Source: a virus. Taken from it: a DNA stretch of 64,000 nt. The DNA lies in IMG/VR virus record IMGVR_UViG_3300027859_000009, positions 1 to 64,000 of that record. One strand, 5' to 3'. The translations under genes were made by a program, and so were the position numbers. Under the pieces are notes generated by a model. The model did no database searches and had not been told where the DNA came from. It saw only the letters and a list, made by a program, of their open reading frames with translations. Of the stretch, positions 40,516 to 49,544 are shown piece by piece (position 1 is the first letter of the stretch; each line of letters starts with the position of its first letter).

Positions 40516-42477
40516 ATGGTTACAAGTTACACAGCATCCGAAGTAGGAGATATTATCATTGCTAAATTAGTAGAACCTTACAAAGGGGCAGAGCAAATTT
40601 TAGATTGGGATATACAAGCCGGTTTTTCTAATGAGTTTACTGTTGGAAAAATAACTTTTGTACAAGGAAGTTCAACAGTTACTGGGATTGGAACAAATTT
40701 AGACCTTAATTCCGGAGATATTATTTTAGCAGCAGGTTATGAATTCGAAGTATCTTCTACACCTGACCCTAATACAATAGAACTATCTTCACCATCTCTT
40801 TATGATTTAACAGATGTTGAGTTTCATATAAAAGAAAACGAATGGAATTATTTTAAATACGAGTTTAGATGGTCGCAAAATGATGTAATAGAAAAAGGAG
40901 GAGAGCATAGTGAATGGCATCCCTTAAATAAAACAAATATTTTAGGAGATATTTTAACTTTAGATATAAATCCAGCAGCCCCTTTTTGGGTAGAAATAAA
41001 ATCAACAGTTCAGGATTTACAACCTCTCCATACTATTTCTTTTTTAAAAGTAACATACACTATTCAATATGAAAATGGTACAATAGAAGAATGTCCTCAA
41101 ATATGCGCAGAATGTGAACCTTATGATGTCATAGGATGTGCTAATATTTTAGTAGAATGTGACTCAGAAAATCTTTATAACCCCTATGGTTTAAGTAGGC
41201 CTGTAAAAATCTATAATAGTTTATCTAATTTAGCAAATCAAGTTTATGGTCATCCTGTAACATATTATAGAGTTGAACCAAATGTTAGGAGTAAAGATGT
41301 TATTTTAAAAGAATATTCGCTTTATGATGTTATTGAAAAGGCAACAATAAAGATAATGGTACCAGATAACGAATTTCCTACAGAAGCTGCAAGTTTTGAT
41401 ATTTTTGGGATGGGTTTTGAAGATTTTGAAATTCACATGTTAGGTTCTGAATTTAGAAAGCATTTTGGTGAAGGTAAAAGCCCCAGATCAAGGGACTATT
41501 TATTTATACCATACAATAATAGAATGTATGAAGTAAATTCAGTTTCTTTAGCCGACGAATTTAATAAAGAGCTAACTTATTTCAAACTACATTTGAAAAA
41601 ATATGAAAATAGAACTTCTACTAATAAAGGAGATTTTGCAGAAGATTTAACAGACTTAGTAGTAGGAGTAGAAGAAGTTCTAGGAGAAGACATAAAAGAA
41701 GAGTTCACAAAAGTTACAAAACCTTTACAATACCAAGCAACTCATCATGCATCACAGGACGGTGTTAGAAAATATGTTCATAAAGATTTAGAAATTAGAG
41801 ATATTAATTTAATGAATAAATGGACGGTTGTTTCTAGAAATTACTACGAAACATCAAGTATTTTAGGAGATGAATCTCAAAGTCCTGCTGTTATTTATAA
41901 TGAAATTTCTAAAAATGGAGTTGGTGAAAATCTTTCACTACACCACTGGTTTCAACCAACTAAAAGATTCGATTACAAAAAAGCTGAACAGTATACAACA
42001 TTAGATGGAACTGATATTGAAGGAAATGGACTTGCTTTAAAAATATCATCAAAGGGTATTATTGTTAGAATAAACAATCAAGATTATTTATTTAAACATA
42101 AAATAATATTTGGTTCAGATCATTGGTACTCAATAGTTGTTAACATGAGTAACACTTATAACGAAGTTTCTGTAAGTATTTTTAAATTAGATGGGCAAAA
42201 TAATTATAATAGCCCTACAGGTCCTATGGAACTTGAAGAAATGTTTTTTGGTAAATTAGATATGCTTTCAATTCAAACTTGGGAAACCGATGTTAATTGG
42301 TCTTTAAGAGGCAGCGAATTAAACATAACTAATGTTAGAATATTTAAAAAGACTATCGAAGACGAACAAAAAGTTCCAGTATTACACCAATATGTAGTAA
42401 GAGATGCACATCACCTTTTATTAGCAGATAATGCCATACCATCGTTAATGTTACAGAAGTATGGTCAATCTAGATAA
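40516..42477 (+). CDS. Neck or tail structural protein (gp14-like core, LamG-like end)
   Basis: 653 residues. The middle (about 225-370) has VKIYNSLSNLANQVYGH, TYYRVEPN..SKDVILKEYSLYDV, MGFEDFEIHMLGSEFRKHFG and SRDYLFIPYNNRMYEV, which resembles neck protein gp14 of T4-like phages. The N-terminal 180 residues are beta-rich, with a cysteine-rich turn near 192-215. The last 200 residues look like a LamG/concanavalin fold (GLALKISSKGIIVRINNQ; DHWYSIVVNMS). In T4 gp14 is only 256 residues. Its place just before the terminase genes also fits gp13-gp14. Confidence 0.6.
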   Translation: MVTSYTASEVGDIIIAKLVEPYKGAEQILDWDIQAGFSNEFTVGKITFVQGSSTVTGIGTNLDLNSGDIILAAGYEFEVSSTPDPNTIELSSPSLYDLTDVEFHIKENEWNYFKYEFRWSQNDVIEKGGEHSEWHPLNKTNILGDILTLDINPAAPFWVEIKSTVQDLQPLHTISFLKVTYTIQYENGTIEECPQICAECEPYDVIGCANILVECDSENLYNPYGLSRPVKIYNSLSNLANQVYGHPVTYYRVEPNVRSKDVILKEYSLYDVIEKATIKIMVPDNEFPTEAASFDIFGMGFEDFEIHMLGSEFRKHFGEGKSPRSRDYLFIPYNNRMYEVNSVSLADEFNKELTYFKLHLKKYENRTSTNKGDFAEDLTDLVVGVEEVLGEDIKEEFTKVTKPLQYQATHHASQDGVRKYVHKDLEIRDINLMNKWTVVSRNYYETSSILGDESQSPAVIYNEISKNGVGENLSLHHWFQPTKRFDYKKAEQYTTLDGTDIEGNGLALKISSKGIIVRINNQDYLFKHKIIFGSDHWYSIVVNMSNTYNEVSVSIFKLDGQNNYNSPTGPMELEEMFFGKLDMLSIQTWETDVNWSLRGSELNITNVRIFKKTIEDEQKVPVLHQYVVRDAHHLLLADNAIPSLMLQKYGQSR

Positions 42478-42480
42478 AAG

Positions 42481-42491
42481 GAATATATAAT
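42481..42491 (+). promoter_or_regulatory. Late promoter box
   Basis: GAATATATAAT, TATATAAT at 42484-42491, 14 bp before the small terminase gene. Confidence 0.55.
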
Positions 42492-42505
42492 CTAAATTAA
42501 TAAGA

Positions 42506-43156
42506 ATGTCAGAAGATAAAAAGAAGACTATTTCAGAACAAGCTGAATTTATTAGAAAAGACTTAGAAGACCTTTTAGGTCCAGATAATAGTATAGACGT
42601 AGAACAAGACCCGTCAGATTTACCTATTCCTAAATTTCATAATGCAAAACCAGCTGTAAATTATTCTGAAATGAAAGGTATTTCAGAAAAACAGGCTAAA
42701 AAAACTATCTCTAGCCTAATGGAATTTTACTTAGATTCAGAAATCATTGAAAAAGATGAATATTTACAAGCTAAGAAAAAAATGGATGAAATGACTATGG
42801 GCTCTCTTGTGTATCAGCTACAAGCAGGTGAAAGAGCACTAACAACATTATTAGAAACTATTGAAGGAGGAGAATTAGCACCCAGAATGTTTGAGGTATT
42901 AGCAACATTGCAAAAATCAATGTTAGATATTATTAAAAGCCAAACCATGTACCTTATGGCAACTGAAGAGAGCGCAAAAAGAATAGCAAGAGATATTGAA
43001 CTCTATAAAAAGAGAGATAGAGATGATGAACTAGAACAGGTTGGAGGAAAAGAAAATGGAAATATTCAAAGAGGTACAAAAGACCTTATGAATCAAATTC
43101 AAGCAGGTATAAATAAAGCTGACATAGAAGATATAGAACCAGAAACAGATGAGTGA
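42506..43156 (+). CDS. 16: Terminase small subunit (gp16-like)
   Basis: 216 residues (T4 gp16 is 164). Recognises DNA for packaging and regulates the large subunit. Helical throughout, with ISEKQAKKTISSLMEFYLDS, SLVYQLQAGERALTTLLETI and LATLQKSMLDIIKSQTMYL, like the central oligomer helices of gp16. It overlaps gp17 by 8 bp, as in T4. Confidence 0.8.
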   Translation: MSEDKKKTISEQAEFIRKDLEDLLGPDNSIDVEQDPSDLPIPKFHNAKPAVNYSEMKGISEKQAKKTISSLMEFYLDSEIIEKDEYLQAKKKMDEMTMGSLVYQLQAGERALTTLLETIEGGELAPRMFEVLATLQKSMLDIIKSQTMYLMATEESAKRIARDIELYKKRDRDDELEQVGGKENGNIQRGTKDLMNQIQAGINKADIEDIEPETDE

Positions 43157-44963
43157 TAACGTTTGGATTCCTAAAGAAACAGGCCAGGCAACTTCAGAAA
43201 GACTTGTTTGGACAACTAAAAAAGTAAATGATTTAGAAGTAGCACTTGACCAAGGTTATAAACCACAGGTTAAAATGCCATTTTATGAAGGAAAGCAATT
43301 TTTAAGAAGAGGTAATATTGTATTTGAATACACTGATGGAGAGATTCAAGAGCTGGCTAGATGCGCGTCAGATATTGTATATTTTGCAGAAAAATATGCA
43401 GTTGTTTTAACTGATGAGGGAATTCAGCAGGTAAAATTAAGAGATTATCAAAAGGAAATGTTGCGTAATTTCCAAAATAATAGATTTAATATTTGTTTAG
43501 CAGCCCGCCAAATGGGTAAAACAGTTATGGCAAGTATTTTTAATGCATGGTTCTTAACTTTCAATACAGATAAAAACACACTGTTATTAGCAAATAAATC
43601 TGACACAACAAAAGAAATTATCGATAAAGCAAAGGTTGTTATAGAAAATCTTCCATTCTTTATGAAACCTGGAATTACAAAATATGATGTAATGAACGTA
43701 AAATGTGACAATGGCTGCAGACTTGTAGGACAGAGCACGACAGCTAAAGCAGGTATTGGTTTTACAATTCATTTATTATTTTTAGATGAGTTTGCACATA
43801 TTCACCCTTCTATAGTTGACGCTTTTTACGAAAATGTTTATCCTACACTTTCTGCTTCTAAGGTGTCCAGGATTATTATCACAAGCACACCAAACGGCTT
43901 TAATAAGTTTTATCAAATATACACCGCAGCTGAAAGAGGAGATAACGAATATAATTCTATGAGAATAGATTGGTGGCAGCATCCCGATAGAGACGACGCT
44001 TGGTATAAAAGAGAACTTGGAAACTTAGGAACTGTTGAGGCTTTTAATAGACAATATGGAAATGAATTTGTAAGTTCATCAAATTTGCTTTTAGACCCAG
44101 GGTCTATGAAAAAGATGAGAAGTTCAATGAAAGAATATGTACATCATGAATTCGATTGTTTTACCGATAACCAAATAGATATAAAAGGTTTTTTAAGTTT
44201 TCACCCAGGCTTTGATGTAGAAACTTTAAAAGACAAAGATAAATATTGGCTTTTAACAGTAGATATTGCTGAAGGAAACGGAGGAGACTATTCTATTATT
44301 AATATATTTAGAATCGACCCAATGACTAAAAAACAGATAAAAAATGTTACAACACCAGGTGCAATGTATGACTTTTTTAAATTAAATCAAGTCGGTGTTT
44401 TTAGAAGCAATGAACATATTATTGAAGATTTTTCAAAAATACTTTATTTAGTAGGAGTAGAATTGCTATATAATGAAAACACAAAGATAATCGTAGAATT
44501 TAATACTTATGGTTCAGTTCTTTTAAAATATTTACAAACTGTATTCCCTAGAACAAATGATTTTGATGAAGAGATGATTTTAAGATTTAAACACAGGCAC
44601 GATAGTAAAGGTTTAAAACATGGAATAAAAATAAAAAATGATAATAAGCCAATATTTTGTCAAAATTTCAAATCTCTTTATGAAAATAATAAAATAAACA
44701 TTACTGAATTTCAAACAACAAACGAAATAAGTCTTTTTGGAACTTTACCCTCAGGAAACTATGGTGCTCAGATGGGCAATGATGACCTTGCAATGTCAAG
44801 TATTATAGCAACTGAATATTTTAATACAGCAGCATATGCTGATTCAGTAGAAGAATTGTTAGACTTAATTGACCCAGACTTGCATGATTTCATGGAAACT
44901 ACGTTATTTAAAGATAATCAAGACCAAGGAGACTTAAATTTCGACATTTATGACCTATTATAG
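43149..44963 (+). CDS. 17: Terminase large subunit (gp17-like)
   Basis: 604 residues (T4 gp17 is 610). Packaging motor and nuclease. Seen: LRDYQKEMLRNF at 98-109, Walker A AARQMGKT at 118-125, Walker B LLFLDEFAH at 209-217, coupling motif ITSTPNG near 239-245, and nuclease VDIAEGNGGDYS near 375-386 plus DDLAMSS near the end for the metal aspartates. No intron or intein seen. Confidence 0.94.
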   Translation: MSDNVWIPKETGQATSERLVWTTKKVNDLEVALDQGYKPQVKMPFYEGKQFLRRGNIVFEYTDGEIQELARCASDIVYFAEKYAVVLTDEGIQQVKLRDYQKEMLRNFQNNRFNICLAARQMGKTVMASIFNAWFLTFNTDKNTLLLANKSDTTKEIIDKAKVVIENLPFFMKPGITKYDVMNVKCDNGCRLVGQSTTAKAGIGFTIHLLFLDEFAHIHPSIVDAFYENVYPTLSASKVSRIIITSTPNGFNKFYQIYTAAERGDNEYNSMRIDWWQHPDRDDAWYKRELGNLGTVEAFNRQYGNEFVSSSNLLLDPGSMKKMRSSMKEYVHHEFDCFTDNQIDIKGFLSFHPGFDVETLKDKDKYWLLTVDIAEGNGGDYSIINIFRIDPMTKKQIKNVTTPGAMYDFFKLNQVGVFRSNEHIIEDFSKILYLVGVELLYNENTKIIVEFNTYGSVLLKYLQTVFPRTNDFDEEMILRFKHRHDSKGLKHGIKIKNDNKPIFCQNFKSLYENNKINITEFQTTNEISLFGTLPSGNYGAQMGNDDLAMSSIIATEYFNTAAYADSVEELLDLIDPDLHDFMETTLFKDNQDQGDLNFDIYDLL

Positions 44964-44982
44964 AATAATTCCCATAATTCTT

Positions 44983-44993
44983 AGATATATACT
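44983..44993 (+). promoter_or_regulatory. Late promoter box
   Basis: AGATATATACT, TATATACT at 44986-44993, 30 bp before the sheath gene. Confidence 0.55.
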
Positions 44994-45023
44994 TTAACAA
45001 ACTAAAAAAAAATAATTTCAATT

Positions 45024-47276
45024 ATGGCACTAAGTCCTCAATTATTACAATTCAAATCAAGCGGTGTTTACCGTTTAGAATTTGATAAGTCTCAAGTATC
45101 TACAGTTACTGCAGAGACTATTAGGTTATTGGCAGGTCACTCTAAAAAAGGACCAATCAATACACCAGTATATTGCGAAGATACAGAATCTTTTACTCTT
45201 ATCTTTGGTAATATCGATAAAAAATTAGAAAAGAAAGGAATGTTCTTTCACAGAAGTTGTTTAGAAGCTCTTAAAAGAGGTCCTATTCTAGCTATTAATT
45301 TAGCAGACCTTTCATCAGCAGATAAAGCTGACTATTGGAAAATTTCAACAGATGCGACAGGAGCATCTGCTGCAGCATCTTCAACTTCAGATGATGAATA
45401 TGAATCATTCCACAACACTGACAAATTTATGTTTGCATCAGACTCTGAGTTTTTAGCAACTGTCGGAGAACACCCTGAAGAAGCATTAAACATTGTTAAT
45501 TTAGGTAATGATAATCTTTCAGTTATCGTAAGACAAGCACAAGATGTTAAAGCTTTTGAAGTACAGGCTAGAGATTGGTATGGAACAGGAAATATTCCAG
45601 AAGGAATTTCTGAACTAGACTATATTTCAGACTACATGGTCGATGTCTTTGTATTTAAAGGTAAATTTGACGCAGCTGCGTTAGATGCAGACCCTGTATA
45701 TGGAGATTACTTTACTTCAACTGGTCTTAAAAAAGATAAACTTAACGCTTTTGCAGATGAAAGACAAATCACTTTATTATCACAGTATACTGGTTCAATC
45801 ATACCAAACTTTCAAGATTTAGAAGGAAATGGTCTATACATTGAACAAATAATAAATGCAGAAACTAGAAGAACTGGTTTATTTTGTGCAGTTAATGAAG
45901 AAGCTGTAGAAGATTCAAAAGTAAATTTAGTAGGAATAAATGCTGCTGTTGCTATTGACGCTTTATCTTATCAGATTGGAGCTACAGCTAGAGCCATAGA
46001 TTTCTCAACAACTGATTTCGTTTATACTTCAAATGGTTCATCATTTGATTTCGAATCTGCATCAAATGATGATTTAGATTTAGTTGTAGGAGACTATTTT
46101 CCAGGAGCAACAGGTACAGATTTAGTTAAAGTAACTAGAATTTCACAACAAGGTACTTCACCGACAGTATATACTGTTACATGTTCAGGACCAGTTGATT
46201 CAGGTTTTACAGTATCTTCTGATGTTGCGTTTAAATCTCTTGAAAAAACAGCTACTGAGTACAGAATTTTTAATTTTGATGCAGCAACTTTAGCAGATCA
46301 GTCTATTTCAGATTGTTTAACTGCTATTTCATCAGATGGATTATTCTCTGCATTAACAGATAGAGACGTTATAGATTTAAGATATATTGTAGATACTTTT
46401 GGTTCAATAGATGGTTCAAACCTTTTAAATAAAAATGAATTTACAAGAATCGCAAAAGAAAGACAAAACGTATCTTGTATATTAAATGCACCTACAGTTG
46501 CTGAATTTAAAAAATCAACAGACCCGTCGTTTAAAGATGCTACTACAAAGAAATTTAATACAAGATTTGTAAAAGATGGTGGTGATTTATCACAAAATCC
46601 AACTGCAATTTATTCGCTACCTTCAATTGCTGAAGGAGCTAATTACGGTTTTTATTACGGACCTGGTTTAGAAGTAAGAGAAAACGGAAAAGTTAAAACA
46701 GTTGTACCAGCAGCTTACGTATCTAATAACTATATTGATAAATTTACAAATGCACTTCCTTGGTCTATTGTATCAGGACCTAGAAGAGGAGTTATTACAG
46801 GAACTAACGTTATTGGAGCTGAATATGCATTCGATAAAACAGACAGAGATAATTTAGAACCTTTTGGAATCAACCCAATTGTATTTGAAAGAGGAGTTGG
46901 ACTAAATATTAAAGGTAATAAAACAGGACAGCAAAGCGTAAAATCGGCTTTAAGTTCAGCTCACGTAAGAGAGGTATTAATCTTCATCGAAAATGGTTTA
47001 GCAGATATACTTAAAGATTACTTATTTGAGTTTAACACTGCACAAACTAGATTAGAAATTAAAACACTTGCTGATTCATTCATGGATGGTGTTTTAGCAG
47101 ATGAAGGTGTATTTGCATATAATAATGTAATAGACTCAACTAACAACACAAATGAAGTTATAGATGCTAATATGGGTATCCTTGATACATTTGTAGAACC
47201 AGTTAAAGGTTTAGAAATTATTGTACATAGAACAACAGTACTTAATACTGGAGATATAGCTTCAGGTAACTTCTAA
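45024..47276 (+). CDS. 18: Tail sheath protein (gp18-like)
   Basis: 750 residues (T4 gp18 is 659). Contractile sheath. The C-terminal third has the conserved sheath pattern: NNYIDKFTNALPWSIVSGPRRG split over 20 residues, NPIVFERGVGLNIKGNKTGQ, SALSSAHVREVLIFIENGL and FVEPVKGLEIIVHRT. The middle (about 230-420) holds variable insert domains. Confidence 0.9.
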   Translation: MALSPQLLQFKSSGVYRLEFDKSQVSTVTAETIRLLAGHSKKGPINTPVYCEDTESFTLIFGNIDKKLEKKGMFFHRSCLEALKRGPILAINLADLSSADKADYWKISTDATGASAAASSTSDDEYESFHNTDKFMFASDSEFLATVGEHPEEALNIVNLGNDNLSVIVRQAQDVKAFEVQARDWYGTGNIPEGISELDYISDYMVDVFVFKGKFDAAALDADPVYGDYFTSTGLKKDKLNAFADERQITLLSQYTGSIIPNFQDLEGNGLYIEQIINAETRRTGLFCAVNEEAVEDSKVNLVGINAAVAIDALSYQIGATARAIDFSTTDFVYTSNGSSFDFESASNDDLDLVVGDYFPGATGTDLVKVTRISQQGTSPTVYTVTCSGPVDSGFTVSSDVAFKSLEKTATEYRIFNFDAATLADQSISDCLTAISSDGLFSALTDRDVIDLRYIVDTFGSIDGSNLLNKNEFTRIAKERQNVSCILNAPTVAEFKKSTDPSFKDATTKKFNTRFVKDGGDLSQNPTAIYSLPSIAEGANYGFYYGPGLEVRENGKVKTVVPAAYVSNNYIDKFTNALPWSIVSGPRRGVITGTNVIGAEYAFDKTDRDNLEPFGINPIVFERGVGLNIKGNKTGQQSVKSALSSAHVREVLIFIENGLADILKDYLFEFNTAQTRLEIKTLADSFMDGVLADEGVFAYNNVIDSTNNTNEVIDANMGILDTFVEPVKGLEIIVHRTTVLNTGDIASGNF

Positions 47277-47292
47277 AAATAATTAAGATAAA

Positions 47293-47318
47293 TCAGGAAA
47301 GACTTCGGTCTTTCCTGA
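47293..47318 (+). terminator. Strong hairpin after sheath gene
   Basis: Perfect 11-bp stem TCAGGAAAGAC/GTCTTTCCTGA capped by TTCG, a very stable tetraloop. Only a weak T run follows (ATTTT), so it may act as a terminator or an mRNA-stabilising or processing hairpin between sheath and tube. Confidence 0.7.
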
Positions 47319-47337
47319 TAAATTTTAAAAAAGAATT

Positions 47338-47350
47338 AGATATATAAAAC
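47338..47350 (+). promoter_or_regulatory. Late promoter box
   Basis: AGATATATAAAAC, TATATAAA at 47341-47348, 26 bp before the tail tube gene. Confidence 0.65.
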
Positions 47351-47374
47351 ATAAATAAAAATAAAAATAAAGAA

Positions 47375-47929
47375 ATGGCATTACCACATTATTCAAACGA
47401 CCAAACTAGCAAGAAAGGTAAGAATTTTGAACCAGTATTAGCGAATATGTTTGAGGTAACTATTCTTCCACCAGCAGGAGTTGGAGGTCAAGAATTATTA
47501 ATTCAACATATTAACAGTATTTCAGGTTTAGAACTTCATAAAGATTTGGGAACAGTAACCCAAAAATTCAAATGGTCTACAAGGTCTTTTACAGGTGTAC
47601 CTGGAGATTCCTTCTTAGACGTTACCGTTAATTTCTCATTAAACTTAAACGATGCAAATCAAATGTACCTTTACAAAACATTAAGAGATTGGTACAGACT
47701 AGCATATAACCCAGAAACTGGAGAAACGGGTCTTAAAAAAGACTACGTTGGACAGATGGTTATAGTTCAATTCAACAGAAAAGGTGATATTTTTAGAAAA
47801 ATCACACTAGACGATTGTTTCGTATATTCACCATTGAATCCATTGGCTGAAAATAACTATGAAACAGGAGACCCACAAGCAATTGATTGTGTATGGAGAG
47901 CTGACGTATGGTCAGAAGAATTAGCATAA
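47375..47929 (+). CDS. 19: Tail tube protein (gp19-like)
   Basis: 184 residues (T4 gp19 is 163). Hexamer rings form the inner tube. Typical pattern: NFEPVLANMFEVTILPPAG near 22-40, LQHINSISGLEL-type strand, LYKTLRDWYRLAYNPETG near 107-124 and ITLDDCFVYSPLNPL near 147-161. Own late box and terminator, as expected for an abundant protein. Confidence 0.9.
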   Translation: MALPHYSNDQTSKKGKNFEPVLANMFEVTILPPAGVGGQELLIQHINSISGLELHKDLGTVTQKFKWSTRSFTGVPGDSFLDVTVNFSLNLNDANQMYLYKTLRDWYRLAYNPETGETGLKKDYVGQMVIVQFNRKGDIFRKITLDDCFVYSPLNPLAENNYETGDPQAIDCVWRADVWSEELA

Positions 47930-47946
47930 CAGCATTAAATTTTAAG

Positions 47947-47978
47947 AAAGAGAAGGCAATAAAACCTTCTCTTTTTTT
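47947..47978 (+). terminator. Rho-independent terminator
   Basis: Stem AAAGAGAAGG/CCTTCTCTTT with an 8-base loop and T run after the tube gene. Confidence 0.9.
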
Positions 47979-48010
47979 ACACTGAAAATATAATATAATA
48001 ATATTTTAAT

Positions 48011-48214
48011 ATGTCCAACAAAAAAGATTATTTAGTAGATAAGTTAATTAAAAAAATTCAAGTTTTATTAACAGAGCCGGAGTTTGAGGAGTTAAATAAT
48101 ATTATTTTAAGCGAAGCACTTCAAAATAAACAAAGACCTAGGTCTGTAAGTGCTTTTGTTAGAGAACTTGTTAAAAAAGAAATAAAAAGAATCGAAGATT
48201 CTGAAACAAAATAA
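48011..48214 (+). CDS. Ribbon-helix-helix-like small protein
   Basis: 67 residues. LLTEPEFEELNNIIL, then RPRSVSAFVRELVKKEIKR looks like a ribbon-helix-helix DNA-binding domain (S-x-F-V-R-E-L). It stands between the tube and chaperone genes, so it may be a phage transcription regulator. Fold assignment is by pattern only. Confidence 0.5.
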   Translation: MSNKKDYLVDKLIKKIQVLLTEPEFEELNNIILSEALQNKQRPRSVSAFVRELVKKEIKRIEDSETK

Positions 48215-48221
48215 ATTAAAT

Positions 48222-48230
48222 TTATATAAA
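48222..48230 (+). promoter_or_regulatory. Late promoter box
   Basis: TTATATAAA with TATATAAA at 48223-48230, 19 bp before the chaperone gene. Confidence 0.5.
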
Positions 48231-48249
48231 CCTTAAAAATTCATTAAAA

Positions 48250-49269
48250 ATGAGCAAAGAAGAAAACAAAAATGAAGAATTTGATAAATTCTTAAACAAA
48301 AAAGAAGAAGGCAACGGATACGATTCTGTTGAAAACACTTCAACAGAAAAAGCTGGACCAGACTCAAACCCTGAGTTAGCCTCTTTTGAAGAAACAATCA
48401 ATGAAAAAGGATTGGGTTCTGTAGATATTTCAAACTATGGAAGAAAAAAGGCAGATTCTACAGATACTGTATTAGGTTATGTACCTCTATCTATGGAAAC
48501 ACTTTTTTCTAAAGGTAGATTTTATCCACAAGACGCATCTATTCATGTTAGATCTGCAAAAGTTGCAGAAATTAGACATTTTTCAACAATGAACGAGCAA
48601 AATATTTTGGACATTGAAGAAAAATTAAACAACATTGTAAAATCTTGTATTAGATTTGAATCAAAATCTAAAAAGCTTTCATATAAAGACCTTATGGAAG
48701 AAGATAGAATTGCAGTACTTTTAGCAATTAGAGACCTTACTTTTCCAGAGCCTGAAAACAAAATCATAGTTCAAGCAGAAAATAGTTATGGTCAAACTAA
48801 AGATGTTGAGATTGCTACAAATAATTTTGTTGCAAATGAAATTCCAGAAGAAATAGAAAAGTATTACGATGTAGTTTCAAGATGTTTTAGAATTCAAACT
48901 CGCTCATCTGGAGAAATATTAATGAGACCCCCTTCTATTGGAGTTATGGAAGAAGTTACTAAGTATATTAGAACTCAGCAGGAAAGTAAAAAAAGATGGG
49001 ACCAGGCCTTTATTCAAATCTTACCATATATTCAGTTAGATTGGAGAGGTTTTAGTTCAAAAGAAATCTTTAATCAAGAGATAGACTTCCAAGGTTGGAA
49101 TGAGAAAAAATACATGGTAGTATATAGATTAGCAGAAAAAATGAGAATTGGCGCACAGCCGGAAATGCAAGTAGATGTTGACGGGGAGGACGTTTCGGTC
49201 CCTCTCGATTTCCCAGGTGGAGTCAAAAGCCTTTTCATTATTTCAGATCTCGCTGGAGAGCTTCTTTAA
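48250..49269 (+). CDS. Tail assembly chaperone / baseplate hub gp26-like, 0-frame product
   Basis: 339 residues. The first 70 are acidic and disordered. The core has MSETLFSKGRFYP-type start (LSMETLFSKGRFYPQD), VRSAKVAEIRHFSTMNEQNI, SYKDLMEEDRIAVLLAIRDLTFP and IEKYYDVVSRCFRI, the pattern of gp26-type hub or chaperone proteins of T4-like phages that begin with a short membrane-like SKGKFYP motif. It ends GELL at a CTT CTT TAA stop. The next frame continues the protein directly, and the tape measure gene follows, so this is the G-type product of a G/GT chaperone pair. Confidence 0.65.
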   Translation: MSKEENKNEEFDKFLNKKEEGNGYDSVENTSTEKAGPDSNPELASFEETINEKGLGSVDISNYGRKKADSTDTVLGYVPLSMETLFSKGRFYPQDASIHVRSAKVAEIRHFSTMNEQNILDIEEKLNNIVKSCIRFESKSKKLSYKDLMEEDRIAVLLAIRDLTFPEPENKIIVQAENSYGQTKDVEIATNNFVANEIPEEIEKYYDVVSRCFRIQTRSSGEILMRPPSIGVMEEVTKYIRTQQESKKRWDQAFIQILPYIQLDWRGFSSKEIFNQEIDFQGWNEKKYMVVYRLAEKMRIGAQPEMQVDVDGEDVSVPLDFPGGVKSLFIISDLAGELL

Positions 49270-49516
49270 GGCTAAATTCTATCTGGGTTTTCATTTGCAT
49301 CTCCAGCCTAGTGAAATTGATGCACTCGACTTTTATGAGTATCAGTATTATATACAAAATCTTACTGAGCATCTTAAAAAGCAAAATAAAGAAGAGGCTG
49401 AACAAAATGAACAGATGCAAGAGCAATATGGTACAAAAGCACCAAAAACACCAAAAATGAGTGATTATGGGGTAAATATGCCTAAAATTCCAAGTATGAA
49501 AATGCCTAAGTTTTAG
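48250..49516 (+). CDS. Tail assembly chaperone GT-type fusion via +1 frameshift (proposed)
   Basis: If ribosomes slip +1 at CUU-UAA (49264-49269), skipping the U at 49267, decoding resumes at AAG 49268 and adds 82 residues, giving 421 in total. The added part reads KAKFYLGFHLHLQPSEIDAL, then a helix rich in Q and E and a proline-methionine tail, which resembles the T part of other tail chaperones (L..hP.EIDA). The only start codon of the second frame (49175) would begin inside the first gene with an unnatural peptide and has no A-rich leader. CUU followed by a stop is the slip site of bacterial RF2. Actual slippage is inference. Confidence 0.55.
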
Positions 49517-49530
49517 AGATATATAATAAA
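49516..49530 (+). promoter_or_regulatory. Late promoter box
   Basis: GAGATATATAATAAA, TATATAAT at 49520-49527, 17 bp before the tape measure start. Confidence 0.6.
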
Positions 49531-49544
49531 AATACTTAAGTTAG

